Below are positions 54,912 to 64,000 of a stretch of 64,000 nucleotides of DNA, one piece after another. The DNA comes from Acidobacteriota bacterium (GTDB taxonomy: Bacteria; Acidobacteriota; Blastocatellia; Pyrinomonadales; Pyrinomonadaceae). A program made the translations under genes and the position numbers. The notes under the pieces were generated by a model. It saw only the letters and a program-made list of their open reading frames with translations, ran no database searches and was not told the origin of the DNA. Every line of letters starts with the position of its first letter. Within the stretch, counting starts at the first letter, position 1. The DNA lies in NCBI GenBank assembly GCA_016700075.1, contig CP065000.1, positions 124,001-188,000 of the forward strand. The letters are read 5' to 3'.

Positions 54912-55682
54912 ATGAACCCCGTTATCAAGTTTATTGTCGAGCTGCAAGACGTTACAAACCTTCTGTGGCGCGCTTTAAAGGGGCTCAGAAAGCGCCCCAG
55001 ATATTTTCGTGAAATGATGATCCAAATGGACGAGATCGGGGTCGGCTCTCTCGCCATTGTTGCTCTTACGGGGTTTTTCACAGGCGGTGTGCTCATCATT
55101 CAGGCCTATCCTACTCTTGCTTACTATGGTGCCCAAAGTAATGCCGGCCAAGGGGTCGCCACCTCATTGATCCGCGAACTGGGACCTGTTTTAAGTGCTC
55201 TGATCGTTGCAGGCCGCGTGGGCTCAGCGATCTCCGCAGAGTTGGGTTCGATGGTTGTTTCGCAGCAGATCGACGCCATGCGGGCACTGGGTACCTCACC
55301 GGTACGTAAGCTTGTGACCCCGCGAATCGCGGCTCTTGTGATCACGCTGCCGCTGCTGACCATCGCGGCGGACATCTGCGGACTTATCGGCGGCGGGTTG
55401 GTCGCACAGCAGATGTACGGGCTGGATGTGAACACCTATATTTCGTCGGTTAGAACCGGCACCAACATCGATGACGTTTTGGGCGGATTGATCAAGCCGC
55501 TGGTTTTTGGTTTTCTGATCGGCTTGATCTCATGCCATAAAGGATTGAACACTACAGGCGGAACGGTCGGTGTTGGCAGGTCGACGACCCAAGCGGTCGT
55601 CGCATCGTCGATCGCGGTCATTATCTCGGATTTCTTCCTCGCCAAAATTCTTCAGTCGGCCCTTAAGACAACACTATTCTAG
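54912..55682 (+). CDS. mlaE: Mla-type lipid ABC transporter permease
   Basis: The 256-residue membrane protein shows the MlaE blocks [40 protein letters not shown] with the conserved E-L-G-P, and [20 protein letters not shown]. About five hydrophobic segments are present. It is the inner-membrane permease of the MCE-type phospholipid transport system. mlaF and mlaD follow in the same direction, 13 and about 900 bp on. Confidence 0.95.
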   Translation: MNPVIKFIVELQDVTNLLWRALKGLRKRPRYFREMMIQMDEIGVGSLAIVALTGFFTGGVLIIQAYPTLAYYGAQSNAGQGVATSLIRELGPVLSALIVAGRVGSAISAELGSMVVSQQIDAMRALGTSPVRKLVTPRIAALVITLPLLTIAADICGLIGGGLVAQQMYGLDVNTYISSVRTGTNIDDVLGGLIKPLVFGFLIGLISCHKGLNTTGGTVGVGRSTTQAVVASSIAVIISDFFLAKILQSALKTTLF

Positions 55683-55695
55683 CGAGACACAATTG

Positions 55696-56565
55696 ATGGA
55701 AATTGCAGACGGAAAACTCCACGCGGAGGAAATCGCTTCTACGACCGAAGGCAATCGCCCTCCCGCGATCGAATTTCGCGAAGTGGATCTGGCTTTCGAC
55801 GATCTCGTTATCTTGGACAAGGTAAGTTTCACCGTTGACCGAGGGGAAACACGGATAGTATTGGGCGGTTCAGGCACGGGAAAATCAACCATAATTAATC
55901 TCATCTTAGGGCTTTTAAAGCCCGATGCGGGTCGGATAATGATCGACGGGCAAGACATTACGGATTTTGAAGATATGGACCTGATGCGGATCCGTAAGCG
56001 CATCGGTATGGTATTTCAGGAAGGAGCATTATTCGATTCCCTCTCTGTTTACGAGAATGTCGCTTATCGATTGCATGAACAAGGTATCGATGAAGAAGAG
56101 GTAGAACACGAGGTTAGGCGCATGCTTCAGTTCGTTGGACTCGAGGATGCGATCGACAAGATGCCGATCGAGCTTTCGGGCGGTATGCGGCGGCGTGTCG
56201 GGATCGCTCGGGCTCTAACGGGCGATCCTGACATTGTTTTGTTCGACGAACCGACCGCGGGCCTTGATCCGCCGAGCGCAAGGAATATATGCGAACTTGC
56301 GATCAAATTGCGTGACATCGAAAGCGTAACGTCGATCTTTGTTACCCATGAGATGGACAATCTCGGCTATTTATCGAATGAATATGCGGTTATCGATGAG
56401 AACGGCAACGTGCAATTTGAACGAGAAGGCAATAAACTTTGTATGATGAACACCAGCATAATGATGCTTCGAGGCGGTCGTATCATCTTTCAGGGGTCCG
56501 ACGAACAGCTTCGGCAGGTTGATGATCCGTACATCCAAAGATTTGTTAGCCCCAGCTACGTGTAA
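55696..56565 (+). CDS. mlaF: Mla-type lipid ABC transporter ATPase
   Basis: From ATG 55696 the product has 289 residues. Walker A is [13 protein letters not shown] near residue 61, the signature is [15 protein letters not shown], and Walker B is [13 protein letters not shown]. The Q-loop ([12 protein letters not shown]) and H-loop ([10 protein letters not shown]) are intact. It powers the MlaE permease. The last bases of the gene, including the stop codon, are repeated once just downstream. Confidence 0.95.
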   Translation: MEIADGKLHAEEIASTTEGNRPPAIEFREVDLAFDDLVILDKVSFTVDRGETRIVLGGSGTGKSTIINLILGLLKPDAGRIMIDGQDITDFEDMDLMRIRKRIGMVFQEGALFDSLSVYENVAYRLHEQGIDEEEVEHEVRRMLQFVGLEDAIDKMPIELSGGMRRRVGIARALTGDPDIVLFDEPTAGLDPPSARNICELAIKLRDIESVTSIFVTHEMDNLGYLSNEYAVIDENGNVQFEREGNKLCMMNTSIMMLRGGRIIFQGSDEQLRQVDDPYIQRFVSPSYV

Positions 56566-56596
56566 TGATATTTGTTAGCTCCAGCTACGTGTAATG
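56542..56596. repeat. 29-bp tandem duplication across the mlaF/mlaD junction
   Basis: Two copies of a 26-bp core (56542-56567 and 56571-56596), differing at one base by my reading, lie 29 bp apart. The first covers the end of mlaF with its stop (TAATG); the second ends with the TAATG whose ATG starts mlaD. The original genes probably overlapped as TAATG. The first ATG now opens only a nine-codon frame. Confidence 0.85.
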
Positions 56597-57799
56597 CCGC
56601 GACGAAATCAAAAAATAACTGTCAGTGACCTGCGAGTCGGGATCTTCGTTCTCGCTGCATTGCTGCTCACCGCATTTTTGATACTCAACTCAACCGGCAG
56701 CTTCAACCCATTCGAAAAGAAGATGCGTCTGAAAGCTCGATTTGTATCGGCTGACGGGCTGCATCCCGGAGCAGATGTGCAGCTCGCAGGTGTTTCGATC
56801 GGCAAGGTAGAGTCTGTTCGATTTCTGGAACCGGACTCGGAAGAACCCGAACGCATAGAGGCAACATTGACCGTTGCTCAGGAGTTGGAAAGAAAACCAA
56901 TTTCGGAGCTGATTCGTACAGATTCTGCAGCACAACTCGTTGCGACATCCGTGCTCGGCAATGACAAAATGATCAACATTTCGCCCGGAACATCTAATGG
57001 CACGCCGATCACTGAGAACGCCCTGCTGAAATCTTCAGCGGCCATATCGCTGAACCAATTGACGTCAACGGGAAACGACCTTTTGACGCAAATGAAGAAA
57101 CTTGCCGCCCCTGCCAATGAGATAATGCAGAAAGCGAACCGAGGCGATGGAACTCTGGGACGAATAATTAATGATGAGCAGCTTTACGAATCGTTGGAAG
57201 CCTCGATAGATGAGATCCGAGGCACAATGCAGCGTCTTCAAGCAACTGTGGACAAAGTTAACCGCGGCGAAGGTACCGCGGGCAAGCTTTTCAATGACCC
57301 ATCGCTCTACGAAGGACTGAACAATACGGTCAAGCAGCTTGAAGCGATCTCAGGCGATATCAAGGCCGGCCGCGGAACTGCCGGAAGGATTGTCAATGAC
57401 GATGCTCTATACAATGAAACCAAAGCGGCAGTGACGGAGCTCCGGACCGCTGCGACCAAGATCTCTGAGATAGCCGACGATGTGCGGCTGATCACAGCCG
57501 ATCTTCGCGACGGCAAAGGCACTGTGGGCCGACTGCTAAAGGACGAAAAGCTTCAGAACGATGTGGAAACTACTGTATCTAAGCTTAATTCTACGGTGTC
57601 ACGGCTCGATGTGATCCTCGGCGACGCGCAGGCCGGAAAGGGCACTATTGGCCGTCTTGTTACGGACGAAACTCTTTACAACAGTATCAATCAGACGGCG
57701 AACAACGTGGCAACGTTTACAGGAGAGGGGACAAAACTCTTGGACGATTTCCGGCGAAACCCCAAGAAATATTTATCTATCAAACTGTCGCTTTTCTAG
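56594..57799 (+). CDS. mlaD: MCE-domain lipid transport protein with repeated C-terminal tail
   Basis: The 401-residue protein has one N-terminal membrane helix (GIFVLAALLLTAFLILNST) and an MCE domain (LKARFVSADGLHPGADVQLA, then GVSIGKVESVRF). From about residue 195 comes a repeated tail, five units of the type GxGTxGrLxxDexLY about 40-65 residues apart, for example RGDGTLGRIINDEQLYES and AGKGTIGRLVTDETLYNS. The tail probably extends into the periplasm as a helical tube, as in other long MCE proteins. With MlaE and MlaF it moves phospholipid between the membranes. The start ATG lies inside a 29-bp duplication. Confidence 0.93.
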   Translation: MPRRNQKITVSDLRVGIFVLAALLLTAFLILNSTGSFNPFEKKMRLKARFVSADGLHPGADVQLAGVSIGKVESVRFLEPDSEEPERIEATLTVAQELERKPISELIRTDSAAQLVATSVLGNDKMINISPGTSNGTPITENALLKSSAAISLNQLTSTGNDLLTQMKKLAAPANEIMQKANRGDGTLGRIINDEQLYESLEASIDEIRGTMQRLQATVDKVNRGEGTAGKLFNDPSLYEGLNNTVKQLEAISGDIKAGRGTAGRIVNDDALYNETKAAVTELRTAATKISEIADDVRLITADLRDGKGTVGRLLKDEKLQNDVETTVSKLNSTVSRLDVILGDAQAGKGTIGRLVTDETLYNSINQTANNVATFTGEGTKLLDDFRRNPKKYLSIKLSLF

Positions 57800-57820
57800 A
57801 CCTGTTCTCGGTTGAAGTAA

Positions 57821-57848
57821 AAAAGGCTGTCAAAAATGACAGCCTTTT
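57821..57848. terminator. Bidirectional terminator between mlaD and tRNA-Leu
   Basis: AAAAGGCTGTCA (57821-57832) pairs with TGACAGCCTTTT (57837-57848), a 12-bp stem with a 4-nt loop and runs of A and T on both sides. It can stop both mlaD transcripts and tRNA-Leu transcripts. Confidence 0.9.
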
Positions 57849-57854
57849 CCGATA

Positions 57855-57939
57855 TGGTGCTGAGGGCGGGACTCGAACCCGCACGGATCGCTCCACACGC
57901 CCCTCAAACGTGCGCGGCTACCAATTACGCCACCTCAGC
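57855..57939 (-). tRNA. tRNA-Leu(GAG)
   Basis: On the minus strand acceptor arms GCTGAGG and CCTCAGC pair fully, the T loop reads GGTTCGAGTCC and there is a long variable arm (class II tRNA). The anticodon loop TTGAGGG gives anticodon GAG. The CCA end is encoded at 57855-57857. Confidence 0.93.
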
Positions 57940-58020
57940 GAGAAAACCACAGTTTGAGGGATCCTGAATGCGGCGCCGCCGCGATCGACCTTCTAAACTG
58001 CAAGAAGAATTTACAAAGAC

Positions 58021-58431
58021 CTACTTATTGGCCGGTGTTTCGGTATTAGCCGCCGGTGCTTCCGCATTTGCGGCAGGTGCCGTTCCATTCGTATTCGTTT
58101 CCACAGGAGCCGTCTGCTCGGTATTCGTATTGCTTTCGGCAGGAACGACAGATTCTACCTCAGCGGGAGCATCGGGGTTGCTTGAAAGCACAGATACGTT
58201 TCCGGTCAAAGCGGGCATGGAAATAAACAATGCAGACAGCATGAAAGCAACTGCTGCGCCGATAGTGATCTTTGAAAGAACGGTCGCCGTACCACGCGGA
58301 TTAAAGGCCGTACTGGAAACATTGCTCGTAAAAAGAGCTCCCGCATCGGTCTTTCCGGGTTGCAGCAAAACTGCTGCTACGAGCACGAAGCAGGAAATAA
58401 AGAAAATTGCGTATAAAACGTAAAGCAACAT
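58021..58431 (-). CDS. secG: Preprotein translocase subunit SecG
   Basis: The 136-residue protein has two membrane helices, LLYVLYAIFFISCFVLVAAV at the N-terminus and ITIGAAVAFMLSALFISM near residue 60, with the conserved VLLQPGKTDAGALF between them. The C-terminus (about residues 80-136) is an Ala/Pro/Asn/Thr-rich tail longer than in E. coli SecG. It assists SecYEG translocation. It begins 9 bp after the tpiA stop. Confidence 0.93.
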   Translation of the reverse strand: MLLYVLYAIFFISCFVLVAAVLLQPGKTDAGALFTSNVSSTAFNPRGTATVLSKITIGAAVAFMLSALFISMPALTGNVSVLSSNPDAPAEVESVVPAESNTNTEQTAPVETNTNGTAPAANAEAPAANTETPANK

Positions 58432-58440
58432 ATTTTGTTA

Positions 58441-59199
58441 CTACCGGCGGTAGTTCACTATGCCGGCAAAGCTCTCGGCTTCCAGGCTGGCGCCGCCGAC
58501 CAGTGCACCGTCAATGTCATTCTGCGACATTAGATCTCCAATGTTTTCAGGCTTTACCGAGCCTCCGTAGAGAATTCTGGTAGTTTCGGCCGCATAAGAG
58601 CCGTGCTTTTCAGCCAAAAAACGCCGGATGTAGCCATGCATTTCTTGAGCCTGTTCAGGCGTCGCGGTTTTACCCGTGCCGATCGCCCAGACAGGCTCGT
58701 AAGCGATTATGATACGTTCCATATCATTGCCTGTCAAACCATTGTGCCCGCCTGAAAGCTGAGTTGCTACGACGCTTTCCGCATTGCCGGCTTCCCTTTC
58801 ACTCAGCTGCTCGCCAACGCAAACGATCGCGTTCATGCCGGCAGATAAGGCGGCCTTGACCTTACGATTTACGGAATTGTCGGTCTCGCCGTAGAATTGC
58901 CTGCGTTCACTATGTCCGATGATGACGCAGGAGCAACCGGCATCTTTCAGCATCGAAGGCGTAACTTCCCCCGTGTGAGCTCCGAATTCGTCCTGCATAG
59001 CACAATCTTGGGCCGCGATCCGGATGTTAGAGCCTTCCAGCCTATCCGCAACGGGCTTGATGGCGGTGAAGACGGGCGCGATGATGACCTCACAGTGATT
59101 CGCATTTGCGACCAGCGGCTTGAGTGAAACTGCAGTATCGACCGAATCGCCGATCAGCTTATACATCTTCCAATTGCCTGCGATAACGGGCTTTCTCAT
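58441..59199 (-). CDS. tpiA: Triosephosphate isomerase
   Basis: From ATG 59199 the product has 252 residues, the normal length, beginning [13 protein letters not shown] with the catalytic Lys. The catalytic His lies in [16 protein letters not shown], the Glu in [19 protein letters not shown], and the phosphate loop in [13 protein letters not shown]. It interconverts dihydroxyacetone phosphate and glyceraldehyde-3-phosphate. In many bacteria it directly follows pgk, but here pgk is 3.3 kb away. Confidence 0.97.
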   Translation of the reverse strand: MRKPVIAGNWKMYKLIGDSVDTAVSLKPLVANANHCEVIIAPVFTAIKPVADRLEGSNIRIAAQDCAMQDEFGAHTGEVTPSMLKDAGCSCVIIGHSERRQFYGETDNSVNRKVKAALSAGMNAIVCVGEQLSEREAGNAESVVATQLSGGHNGLTGNDMERIIIAYEPVWAIGTGKTATPEQAQEMHGYIRRFLAEKHGSYAAETTRILYGGSVKPENIGDLMSQNDIDGALVGGASLEAESFAGIVNYRR

Positions 59200-59296
59200 A
59201 ACCCATAAACTATCAAAAACCATCTTTAAATGCGAAAGCGTCGTCAATCTATGACGTCTGATGCTATTCTCGATAAATGTTCAAGGGGAAACTGGA

Positions 59297-60568
59297 ATGC
59301 TGAGAAACTTTACTGTACCGCGTCGAGTGGTAATAACAGGTGTTGGCTGTGTTACTCCGATCGGCACTGGCCGCGATGCCTTTTGGTCGTCGTTGTCGGA
59401 GGGCGTCAGCGGCGTTCGCGCGATCAAGAATTTCGACACCGCGGATTCGGTTGTTAAGATCGCCGCTGAGGTCCAGGATTTTGACGTTTCGGATCACCTG
59501 ATCTCAAAAGATATCAAGCATGTTCCGAGAACCGTTCCGCTCGTCCTCGCTGCAGCTCGCGAAGCAATTGCCGATGCAGATCTCAATACCGACGAACTGA
59601 CCATCGAAAAGCAACGTCGTATCGGCGTCGAGATCGGTACCGGCGGCGGCGGTTTGGCATTTGCTGAAAAACATTATGAATACTGGTTCGTGGGCCCGAA
59701 GCATCACGCGAGCGTTTACATCATTCCTGCATCAACCCACGGAGGGCTTTCCTCGGAGATCTCAATGGCGTTCGGCTTTCGCGGGCTCTCACACATCGTT
59801 TCGACGGGATGTACAAGCTCGACCGACGCGATATTCTATGCTGCCCAGCACATTGCTCTTGGCCGGCAGGACATTATGGTGACGGGAGGCGTTGACGCTC
59901 CGCTTGCACCCGGAATTTTGGCGGGATTCGATCTGATGACGGTGCTGACCCGTGATTGGAACGACGAGCCTCATCGTGCCTCACGCCCTTTTGACAAGGA
60001 CCGTTCCGGCATCGTCGTTGCCGAAGGCTCTTACGTACTCGTGATCGAATCGCTTGATTCTGCTCTCGAACGCGGAGCGGAGATCTACGCCGAGATCGCG
60101 GGTTACGGTGCCACGTGCGACGCGTATCATCGCGTTCGGCTCGACGATTCCGGGATTGAGCCGTCACGAGCAATGACGCTATCGCTCCAGGACGCCGGAA
60201 TAGACGTCGAGCAGGTCGATTACGTGAATCTCCACGGCACATCGACCGTTTTGAATGACCGCATCGAGACGACCGCTGTAAAGCTCGCTCTCGGCGATCA
60301 CGCCTATAGAACACCGATGTCGGCCACGAAGTCGCAGATCGGCCATCCGCAGGGGGCAAGCGGAGCCGCCGGCATTTTAGCCGCCCTATGCGCGATGACG
60401 ACAGGCGCCATTCCGCCGACGATAAACCTCGACAACCCAGACCCGGAATGCGACCTCGATTACGTTCCGAATAAGGCTCGCACGGCGAACGTCGATGTCG
60501 CTTTGTGCAATTGCATTGGCTTCGGTTCAAAGAACAGTGCGATAGTTTTGTCTAAGGTTGACGCTTAG
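59297..60568 (+). CDS. Beta-ketoacyl synthase (FabF-like)
   Basis: The start is ATG 59297, with AAGGGG 8 nt upstream, giving 423 residues. The ketosynthase triad is visible: Cys in VSTGCTSSTDAIFYAA near residue 175, His in NLHGTSTVLNDRIETT and His in SQIGHPQGASGAAG. It condenses an acyl-thioester with malonyl-ACP. It begins a plus-strand run with a methyltransferase and a flavoprotein, which points to a small polyketide or fatty-acid-derived product rather than housekeeping FabF. No acyl carrier protein gene is visible here. Confidence 0.93.
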   Translation: MLRNFTVPRRVVITGVGCVTPIGTGRDAFWSSLSEGVSGVRAIKNFDTADSVVKIAAEVQDFDVSDHLISKDIKHVPRTVPLVLAAAREAIADADLNTDELTIEKQRRIGVEIGTGGGGLAFAEKHYEYWFVGPKHHASVYIIPASTHGGLSSEISMAFGFRGLSHIVSTGCTSSTDAIFYAAQHIALGRQDIMVTGGVDAPLAPGILAGFDLMTVLTRDWNDEPHRASRPFDKDRSGIVVAEGSYVLVIESLDSALERGAEIYAEIAGYGATCDAYHRVRLDDSGIEPSRAMTLSLQDAGIDVEQVDYVNLHGTSTVLNDRIETTAVKLALGDHAYRTPMSATKSQIGHPQGASGAAGILAALCAMTTGAIPPTINLDNPDPECDLDYVPNKARTANVDVALCNCIGFGSKNSAIVLSKVDA

Positions 60569-60569
60569 T

Positions 60570-61253
60570 ATGTTCGAGCGATTCAAAACACGGAGCACTG
60601 AGCTCGAGCGTTTAGATAAGGGCGACTACACCGAGGCCGAATATGCCCGTTGGCAAAAGGAAATGTGGTATATCCACCGTCTTTTCGGTGAGTTGAGAGC
60701 GCTTAAGAGGACGCTGCTTCGAGATATCGTGAGATCCGGCGAACGCTCATTTTCCGCTCTCGACGTCGGTGCCGGCTCGGGCGAGTTGTTGCGAGAACTG
60801 TCTAAATGGATGTCCGCGTTCGACGCGCTTCTAGTGGGCCTCGAGATCGACAATATCGCCGCTGCATCCATAAAAAGCGATGAGGTCTTATCTGTACAGG
60901 GCAATGCATTACAACTGCCGTTCGATGATAAAGGTTTCGACTACGTTTTCTGTTCGCTATTTCTGCATCACCTGGAAGATGAGAACGCGGTTGCTCTATT
61001 GCAGGAAATGGCTCGCACATCCCGACGGCGCGTCTACATGATCGATCTAAATCGGCAACCAATTCCCTATTATGCTTATAAATTATTTGGGCGTGCTGTT
61101 CTGCAGCAATTCACTCTCGAGGACGGTGCCCTTTCGATCTTGCGCAGCCGAACGCCCGAAGAATTGAGGGTTTTGGCAAAGGCTGCAGGCCTGCGCGATA
61201 TTTGCATAGAGCATTCACAGGTAAATCGTCTCGTGCTGTCAGGACGAAGATGA
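60570..61253 (+). CDS. Class I SAM-dependent methyltransferase
   Basis: From ATG 60570 the product has 227 residues. Motif I is LDVGAGSGELLRELSK near residue 70, and the second strand ends VGLEIDN. FDYVFCSLFLHHLEDENAVA is the usual post-II block. It begins one base after the ketosynthase stop and overlaps the following flavoprotein gene by 4 nt, so the three genes form one translation-coupled operon. It probably methylates the polyketide or quinone-like product. Confidence 0.9.
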   Translation: MFERFKTRSTELERLDKGDYTEAEYARWQKEMWYIHRLFGELRALKRTLLRDIVRSGERSFSALDVGAGSGELLRELSKWMSAFDALLVGLEIDNIAAASIKSDEVLSVQGNALQLPFDDKGFDYVFCSLFLHHLEDENAVALLQEMARTSRRRVYMIDLNRQPIPYYAYKLFGRAVLQQFTLEDGALSILRSRTPEELRVLAKAAGLRDICIEHSQVNRLVLSGRR

Positions 61254-62437
61254 CCGTAACCAATGGCCAATATGACGTTGCTATCGTCGGTGCGGGTCCG
61301 GCGGGTTCATCCGCGGCGATAAGGCTCGCTCACGCCGGGCTGAGTGTCGCACTTGTAGAACAAAAGCGGTTTCCACGCGAAAAACTCTGCGGCGAATTCG
61401 TCTCGCCCGAGTGCCTATGGCATTTTGACGAGCTTGGCGTAATGCCAGCTATCCGCGGCATTGGCGGGCCAAACATCTACGAAACGGTCTTCTATTCAAA
61501 ACGCGGCAATTCAGTGTCTATTTGCAGCGAATGGTTTGGCAACGGAGGCTCGATCGCCCTCGGGATCAGTCGTGCGGCAATGGACCTTAAGCTTATTGAA
61601 AGGGCCGCGGAACTGGGAGTCGACGTCCGAACGGAAACTTCCGTCACAGGCGTGGTGTCATTAGGCGATGCGGTTACGGGCCTCAAGACCAAGCCTGCAA
61701 ACGGCGTCGAATCTGAACTTCGGGCAAAGGTATACATCGATGCGACCGGCAGAACGCGCGCCCTAGCACGGCGTTTTGAGCCGAAAGACCTGACCAAAGC
61801 CGCTGCGAGCTCTGTTGCGTTCAAGACGCATCTACGCGGCGCACAGATCAACGCACATTCATGTGAGATATACTCTTACAACAATGGGTACGGCGGCTGC
61901 AATCGCGTTGAGGACGATCTCTTTAATCTTTGTTTCATCGTCTCGTCTGCCGATGCGCGGTATATGAAAAGCGACCCAGAACGGGTGTTGCGGGAGGTCG
62001 TTTTTAGGAACGAACGGGCCGCGGCCGTGCTCAGGAGGGTTGAGATAGTGAAGCCTTGGCACGCTGTGCCGATCGAACGGTTCGGACGAGGAGAACTAGT
62101 GCCGGCAAACGGCTTGTTCACTATCGGTGACTCAGCCGCGTTCATCGACCCTTTCACCGGCAGCGGAATGTTAATGGCCCTCGAGAGCGCGAAGATCGCA
62201 GCAGAGGTGATCGTTGATAGCAGAGATCGAAACGCGCATTTCGATCATGTTTCGGAAAACTACCGAGAAAAATACTCAGCCGCATTCGATCGGCGGTTAC
62301 GTTTTTGTTCCATGTTGCGTCACGCGGCGTCCATTCCATTTTGGAGCGGAGCCATGATCGCCGCTCTAAGATTTAGCCCCTTTTTGAGGCAGACAGTTGC
62401 GCGGGCGACGAGATCAAATGCGGCAATCAGCAAATAA
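61250..62437 (+). CDS. FAD-dependent oxidoreductase, geranylgeranyl-reductase-like
   Basis: The start is ATG 61250 (ATGA overlap), giving 395 residues. YDVAIVGAGPAGSSAAIRLA binds FAD, and KRFPREKLCGEFVSPE is the second conserved block of this family. FTIGDSAAFIDPFTGSGMLMALESA is the FAD-ribityl-contact motif near residue 285. Members reduce or hydroxylate isoprenoid or aromatic substrates. Beside a ketosynthase and methyltransferase, a tailoring role on a polyketide or pigment is likely; the exact product is unknown. Confidence 0.9.
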   Translation: MTVTNGQYDVAIVGAGPAGSSAAIRLAHAGLSVALVEQKRFPREKLCGEFVSPECLWHFDELGVMPAIRGIGGPNIYETVFYSKRGNSVSICSEWFGNGGSIALGISRAAMDLKLIERAAELGVDVRTETSVTGVVSLGDAVTGLKTKPANGVESELRAKVYIDATGRTRALARRFEPKDLTKAAASSVAFKTHLRGAQINAHSCEIYSYNNGYGGCNRVEDDLFNLCFIVSSADARYMKSDPERVLREVVFRNERAAAVLRRVEIVKPWHAVPIERFGRGELVPANGLFTIGDSAAFIDPFTGSGMLMALESAKIAAEVIVDSRDRNAHFDHVSENYREKYSAAFDRRLRFCSMLRHAASIPFWSGAMIAALRFSPFLRQTVARATRSNAAISK

Positions 62438-62486
62438 AAACACTGCGAAAGTAGATTCGCGGTGTCAGGTTTATCCAAATCTCTAT

Positions 62487-63704
62487 CTATTTATCATCCA
62501 ACGCCGCGACACCCGGCAATGTATCGCCTGCGAGAAACTCTAACGTGGCCCCGCCGCCGGTTGAGATATGCGATATGCGACCGGCGAGCCCTGCCTGATT
62601 GATGGCCGCGACGGAATCCCCGCCGCCGACGATCGATGTCGCTCCCTTGTCGGTGGCTTCCGCAACGGCATTGGCGATAGCGATGGTCCCTTCATCAAAA
62701 GGCTTTTCCTCGAACATTCCCATCGGGCCGTTCCAGACAATTGTCTTGGCTCCCTCAAGAGCGGCAGCAAAAAGGCCGGCGGTCTCGGGGCCAATGTCCA
62801 GTCCGACGTGGCCCGAATTAGTGAAATAGATCTGTATCGCCTTTCGGGAATTCAGCGGATCGTAGGAATCGACGACCTGGTGATCTGTCGGCAACAAGAG
62901 TTGAACGCCGGCTTCCTCCGCCTTTTTCGCGATATCCAACGCCGTCGGCATCATTTCATCCTCGACCAGCGATTTTCCAACCGTAAAGCCCCTCGCTTTG
63001 AAGAACGTATATGCCATCGCTCCACCGATAAGCAGTTTATCTACGCGTCTTTCTATCAACGATTCAATAACGGGGATCTTGTCCGAGACCTTTGCTCCGC
63101 CAAGTATCGCGACAAACGGACGCTCCGGAGAATTGAGGGCTTTTCCAAGAAATGCCAGTTCTTTTTCCATTAGAAGGCCGGCTACGCAGGTATCCACATA
63201 GTGTGTTATGCCTTCAGTTGACGCATGCGCTCGATGTGCCGTGCCAAAGGCGTCGTTAACGTATATGTCAACCCCTTCGGCGAGAGATCTGGCAAAATCA
63301 GCATCATTCTTTTCTTCGCCAGCATCTAAGCGAAGATTCTCACGCATAAGGATGTCGCCGGGGGAAAGCGACGATATCCGGGAAGCCACATCTTCATTCT
63401 CGAACAAAACAGGAGATCCAAGCAGCTCTGAGAGTTTTTCCGATACCGGGCGAAGCGTGTATTTTGCCTCGTTGTAAGGCAGACCCTTCTCTTCCGCCTT
63501 CTTTTTGTCTTTCAGCGGTCGGCCAAGATGAGATGCAAGGATAACCTTTGCTCCATGCTCGATAGCATATGCAATTGTCGGCAATGCTCCGCGAATGCGA
63601 GTATCGTCCTCGATCACACCGTTCTTTATCGGAACATTGAAATCGACCCGAATAAAAACGGTCTTATCAGTCAGATCGACGTCTCTGATTGTCCTTTTAT
63701 TCAT
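62487..63704 (-). CDS. pgk: Phosphoglycerate kinase
   Basis: From ATG 63704 the product has 405 residues. [20 protein letters not shown] is the N-terminal hallmark, ASHLGRPL binds substrate, and the nucleotide-binding C-domain shows [33 protein letters not shown] and the glycine-rich [12 protein letters not shown]. It transfers phosphate from 1,3-bisphosphoglycerate to ADP. The ATG overlaps the gap stop by 4 nt (ATGA), so the two enzymes are coupled. Confidence 0.97.
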   Translation of the reverse strand: MNKRTIRDVDLTDKTVFIRVDFNVPIKNGVIEDDTRIRGALPTIAYAIEHGAKVILASHLGRPLKDKKKAEEKGLPYNEAKYTLRPVSEKLSELLGSPVLFENEDVASRISSLSPGDILMRENLRLDAGEEKNDADFARSLAEGVDIYVNDAFGTAHRAHASTEGITHYVDTCVAGLLMEKELAFLGKALNSPERPFVAILGGAKVSDKIPVIESLIERRVDKLLIGGAMAYTFFKARGFTVGKSLVEDEMMPTALDIAKKAEEAGVQLLLPTDHQVVDSYDPLNSRKAIQIYFTNSGHVGLDIGPETAGLFAAALEGAKTIVWNGPMGMFEEKPFDEGTIAIANAVAEATDKGATSIVGGGDSVAAINQAGLAGRISHISTGGGATLEFLAGDTLPGVAALDDK

Positions 63705-64000
63705 AGACCTTTGGCCGCGATATATTTGACCAGGTCGCGAACACGGCAGGAATAGCCCCATTCGTTGTCGTACCACGAAAGTATTTTGATGCAAGTGCCG
63801 TCAATGACCTTGGTATTCTCCGAATCAACTATTGACGAATTAGAATTGCCCTTGAAGTCGATCGAAACAAGCGGCTCATCGCTAACTGCCAATATGCCTT
63901 TCAGAGGGCCCGCGGCAGCGTCACGTAAAACCTGATTCACTTCATCGGCGGTCGTTCCTTTCTCAACATTCATCACAACATCCACCAAAGAGACATTGGG
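63701..64000 (-). CDS. gap: Glyceraldehyde-3-phosphate dehydrogenase, N-terminal part outside window
   Basis: The frame is open to the right edge and only about the last 99 residues are visible. [22 protein letters not shown]-like [21 protein letters not shown] and [20 protein letters not shown] are the C-terminal blocks of class I GAPDH. The active-site Cys lies outside the window. It precedes pgk in the usual glycolytic order. Confidence 0.95.
   Translation of the reverse strand, partial: PNVSLVDVVMNVEKGTTADEVNQVLRDAAAGPLKGILAVSDEPLVSIDFKGNSNSSIVDSENTKVIDGTCIKILSWYDNEWGYSCRVRDLVKYIAAKGL

Overview
The window reads as a continuous piece of chromosome from a diderm, roughly 50% GC bacterium. 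The mixture of genes (Mla/MCE lipid transport, Wza/Wzc polysaccharide export, an ECF sigma/anti-sigma pair, KorAB with a GltD-like electron-transfer subunit, DUF2200, a secreted beta-gamma-crystallin, an Atg22-like transporter, a RAYT with REP repeats) fits Acidobacteriota, perhaps Blastocatellia. That placement is inference; no rRNA gene is present to confirm it.

Layout. 1-7300 (minus strand): an exopolysaccharide operon with Wza-like export protein, Wzc-like tyrosine kinase, GDP-fucose synthesis (fcl, gmd), a GT2 and a GT4 glycosyltransferase, the last cut by the window edge. 7448-12884 (plus): mutS, a NagZ-like hexosaminidase and an orphan solute-binding lipoprotein, followed by tRNA-Gly and tRNA-Cys. 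13190-22287 (minus): 2-oxoacid:ferredoxin oxidoreductase genes (korB, korA and a GltD-like Fe-S flavoprotein) interrupted by a crystallin gene, two toxin-antitoxin modules, a RAYT with REP palindromes, and a secreted protein with a 21-bp-periodic tail. 22429-30652: prepilin peptidase, a TPR/zinc-finger pair, RNase P RNA, and a LOG/AIM24/PtsI/SLBB operon with an Atg22-like transporter upstream. 30809-40889: MurU/AmgK-like sugar salvage genes, an ABC exporter, repeats, asnS, a zeta-toxin-like kinase, OsmC and a secreted lipase. 41075-49612: a dyad array in front of an uncharacterised gene, a secreted phosphodiesterase, then a minus-strand CoA-metabolism operon (CoA-transferase, thiolase, 3-hydroxyacyl-CoA dehydrogenase, UbiD). 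50057-57799: proline dehydrogenase, proS, an envelope-stress sigma operon and mlaEFD. 57855-64000: tRNA-Leu and the glycolytic set gap-pgk / tpiA-secG, split by an oppositely oriented ketosynthase-methyltransferase-flavoprotein cassette.

The most unusual content is structural. (1) The korA 3' end is duplicated around a BrnT/BrnA-like module, as if that module had integrated at, and rebuilt, the gene end; korA's other end overlaps a second toxin gene that carries a nonsense codon. (2) Palindromic repeats sit in frame inside three conserved genes (korA, an ABC exporter, asnS), two sharing a 17-bp palindrome and the third a 14-bp part of it. (3) Three unrelated arrays share an exact 21-bp register: a heptapeptide tail, a 13-copy tandem array, and six dyads (TGTATC-N8-GATACA) centred 63, 63, 63, 63 and 21 bp apart just upstream of one gene. 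The last looks like a phased operator array or a degenerate repeat family; I cannot tell which without a genome-wide search.
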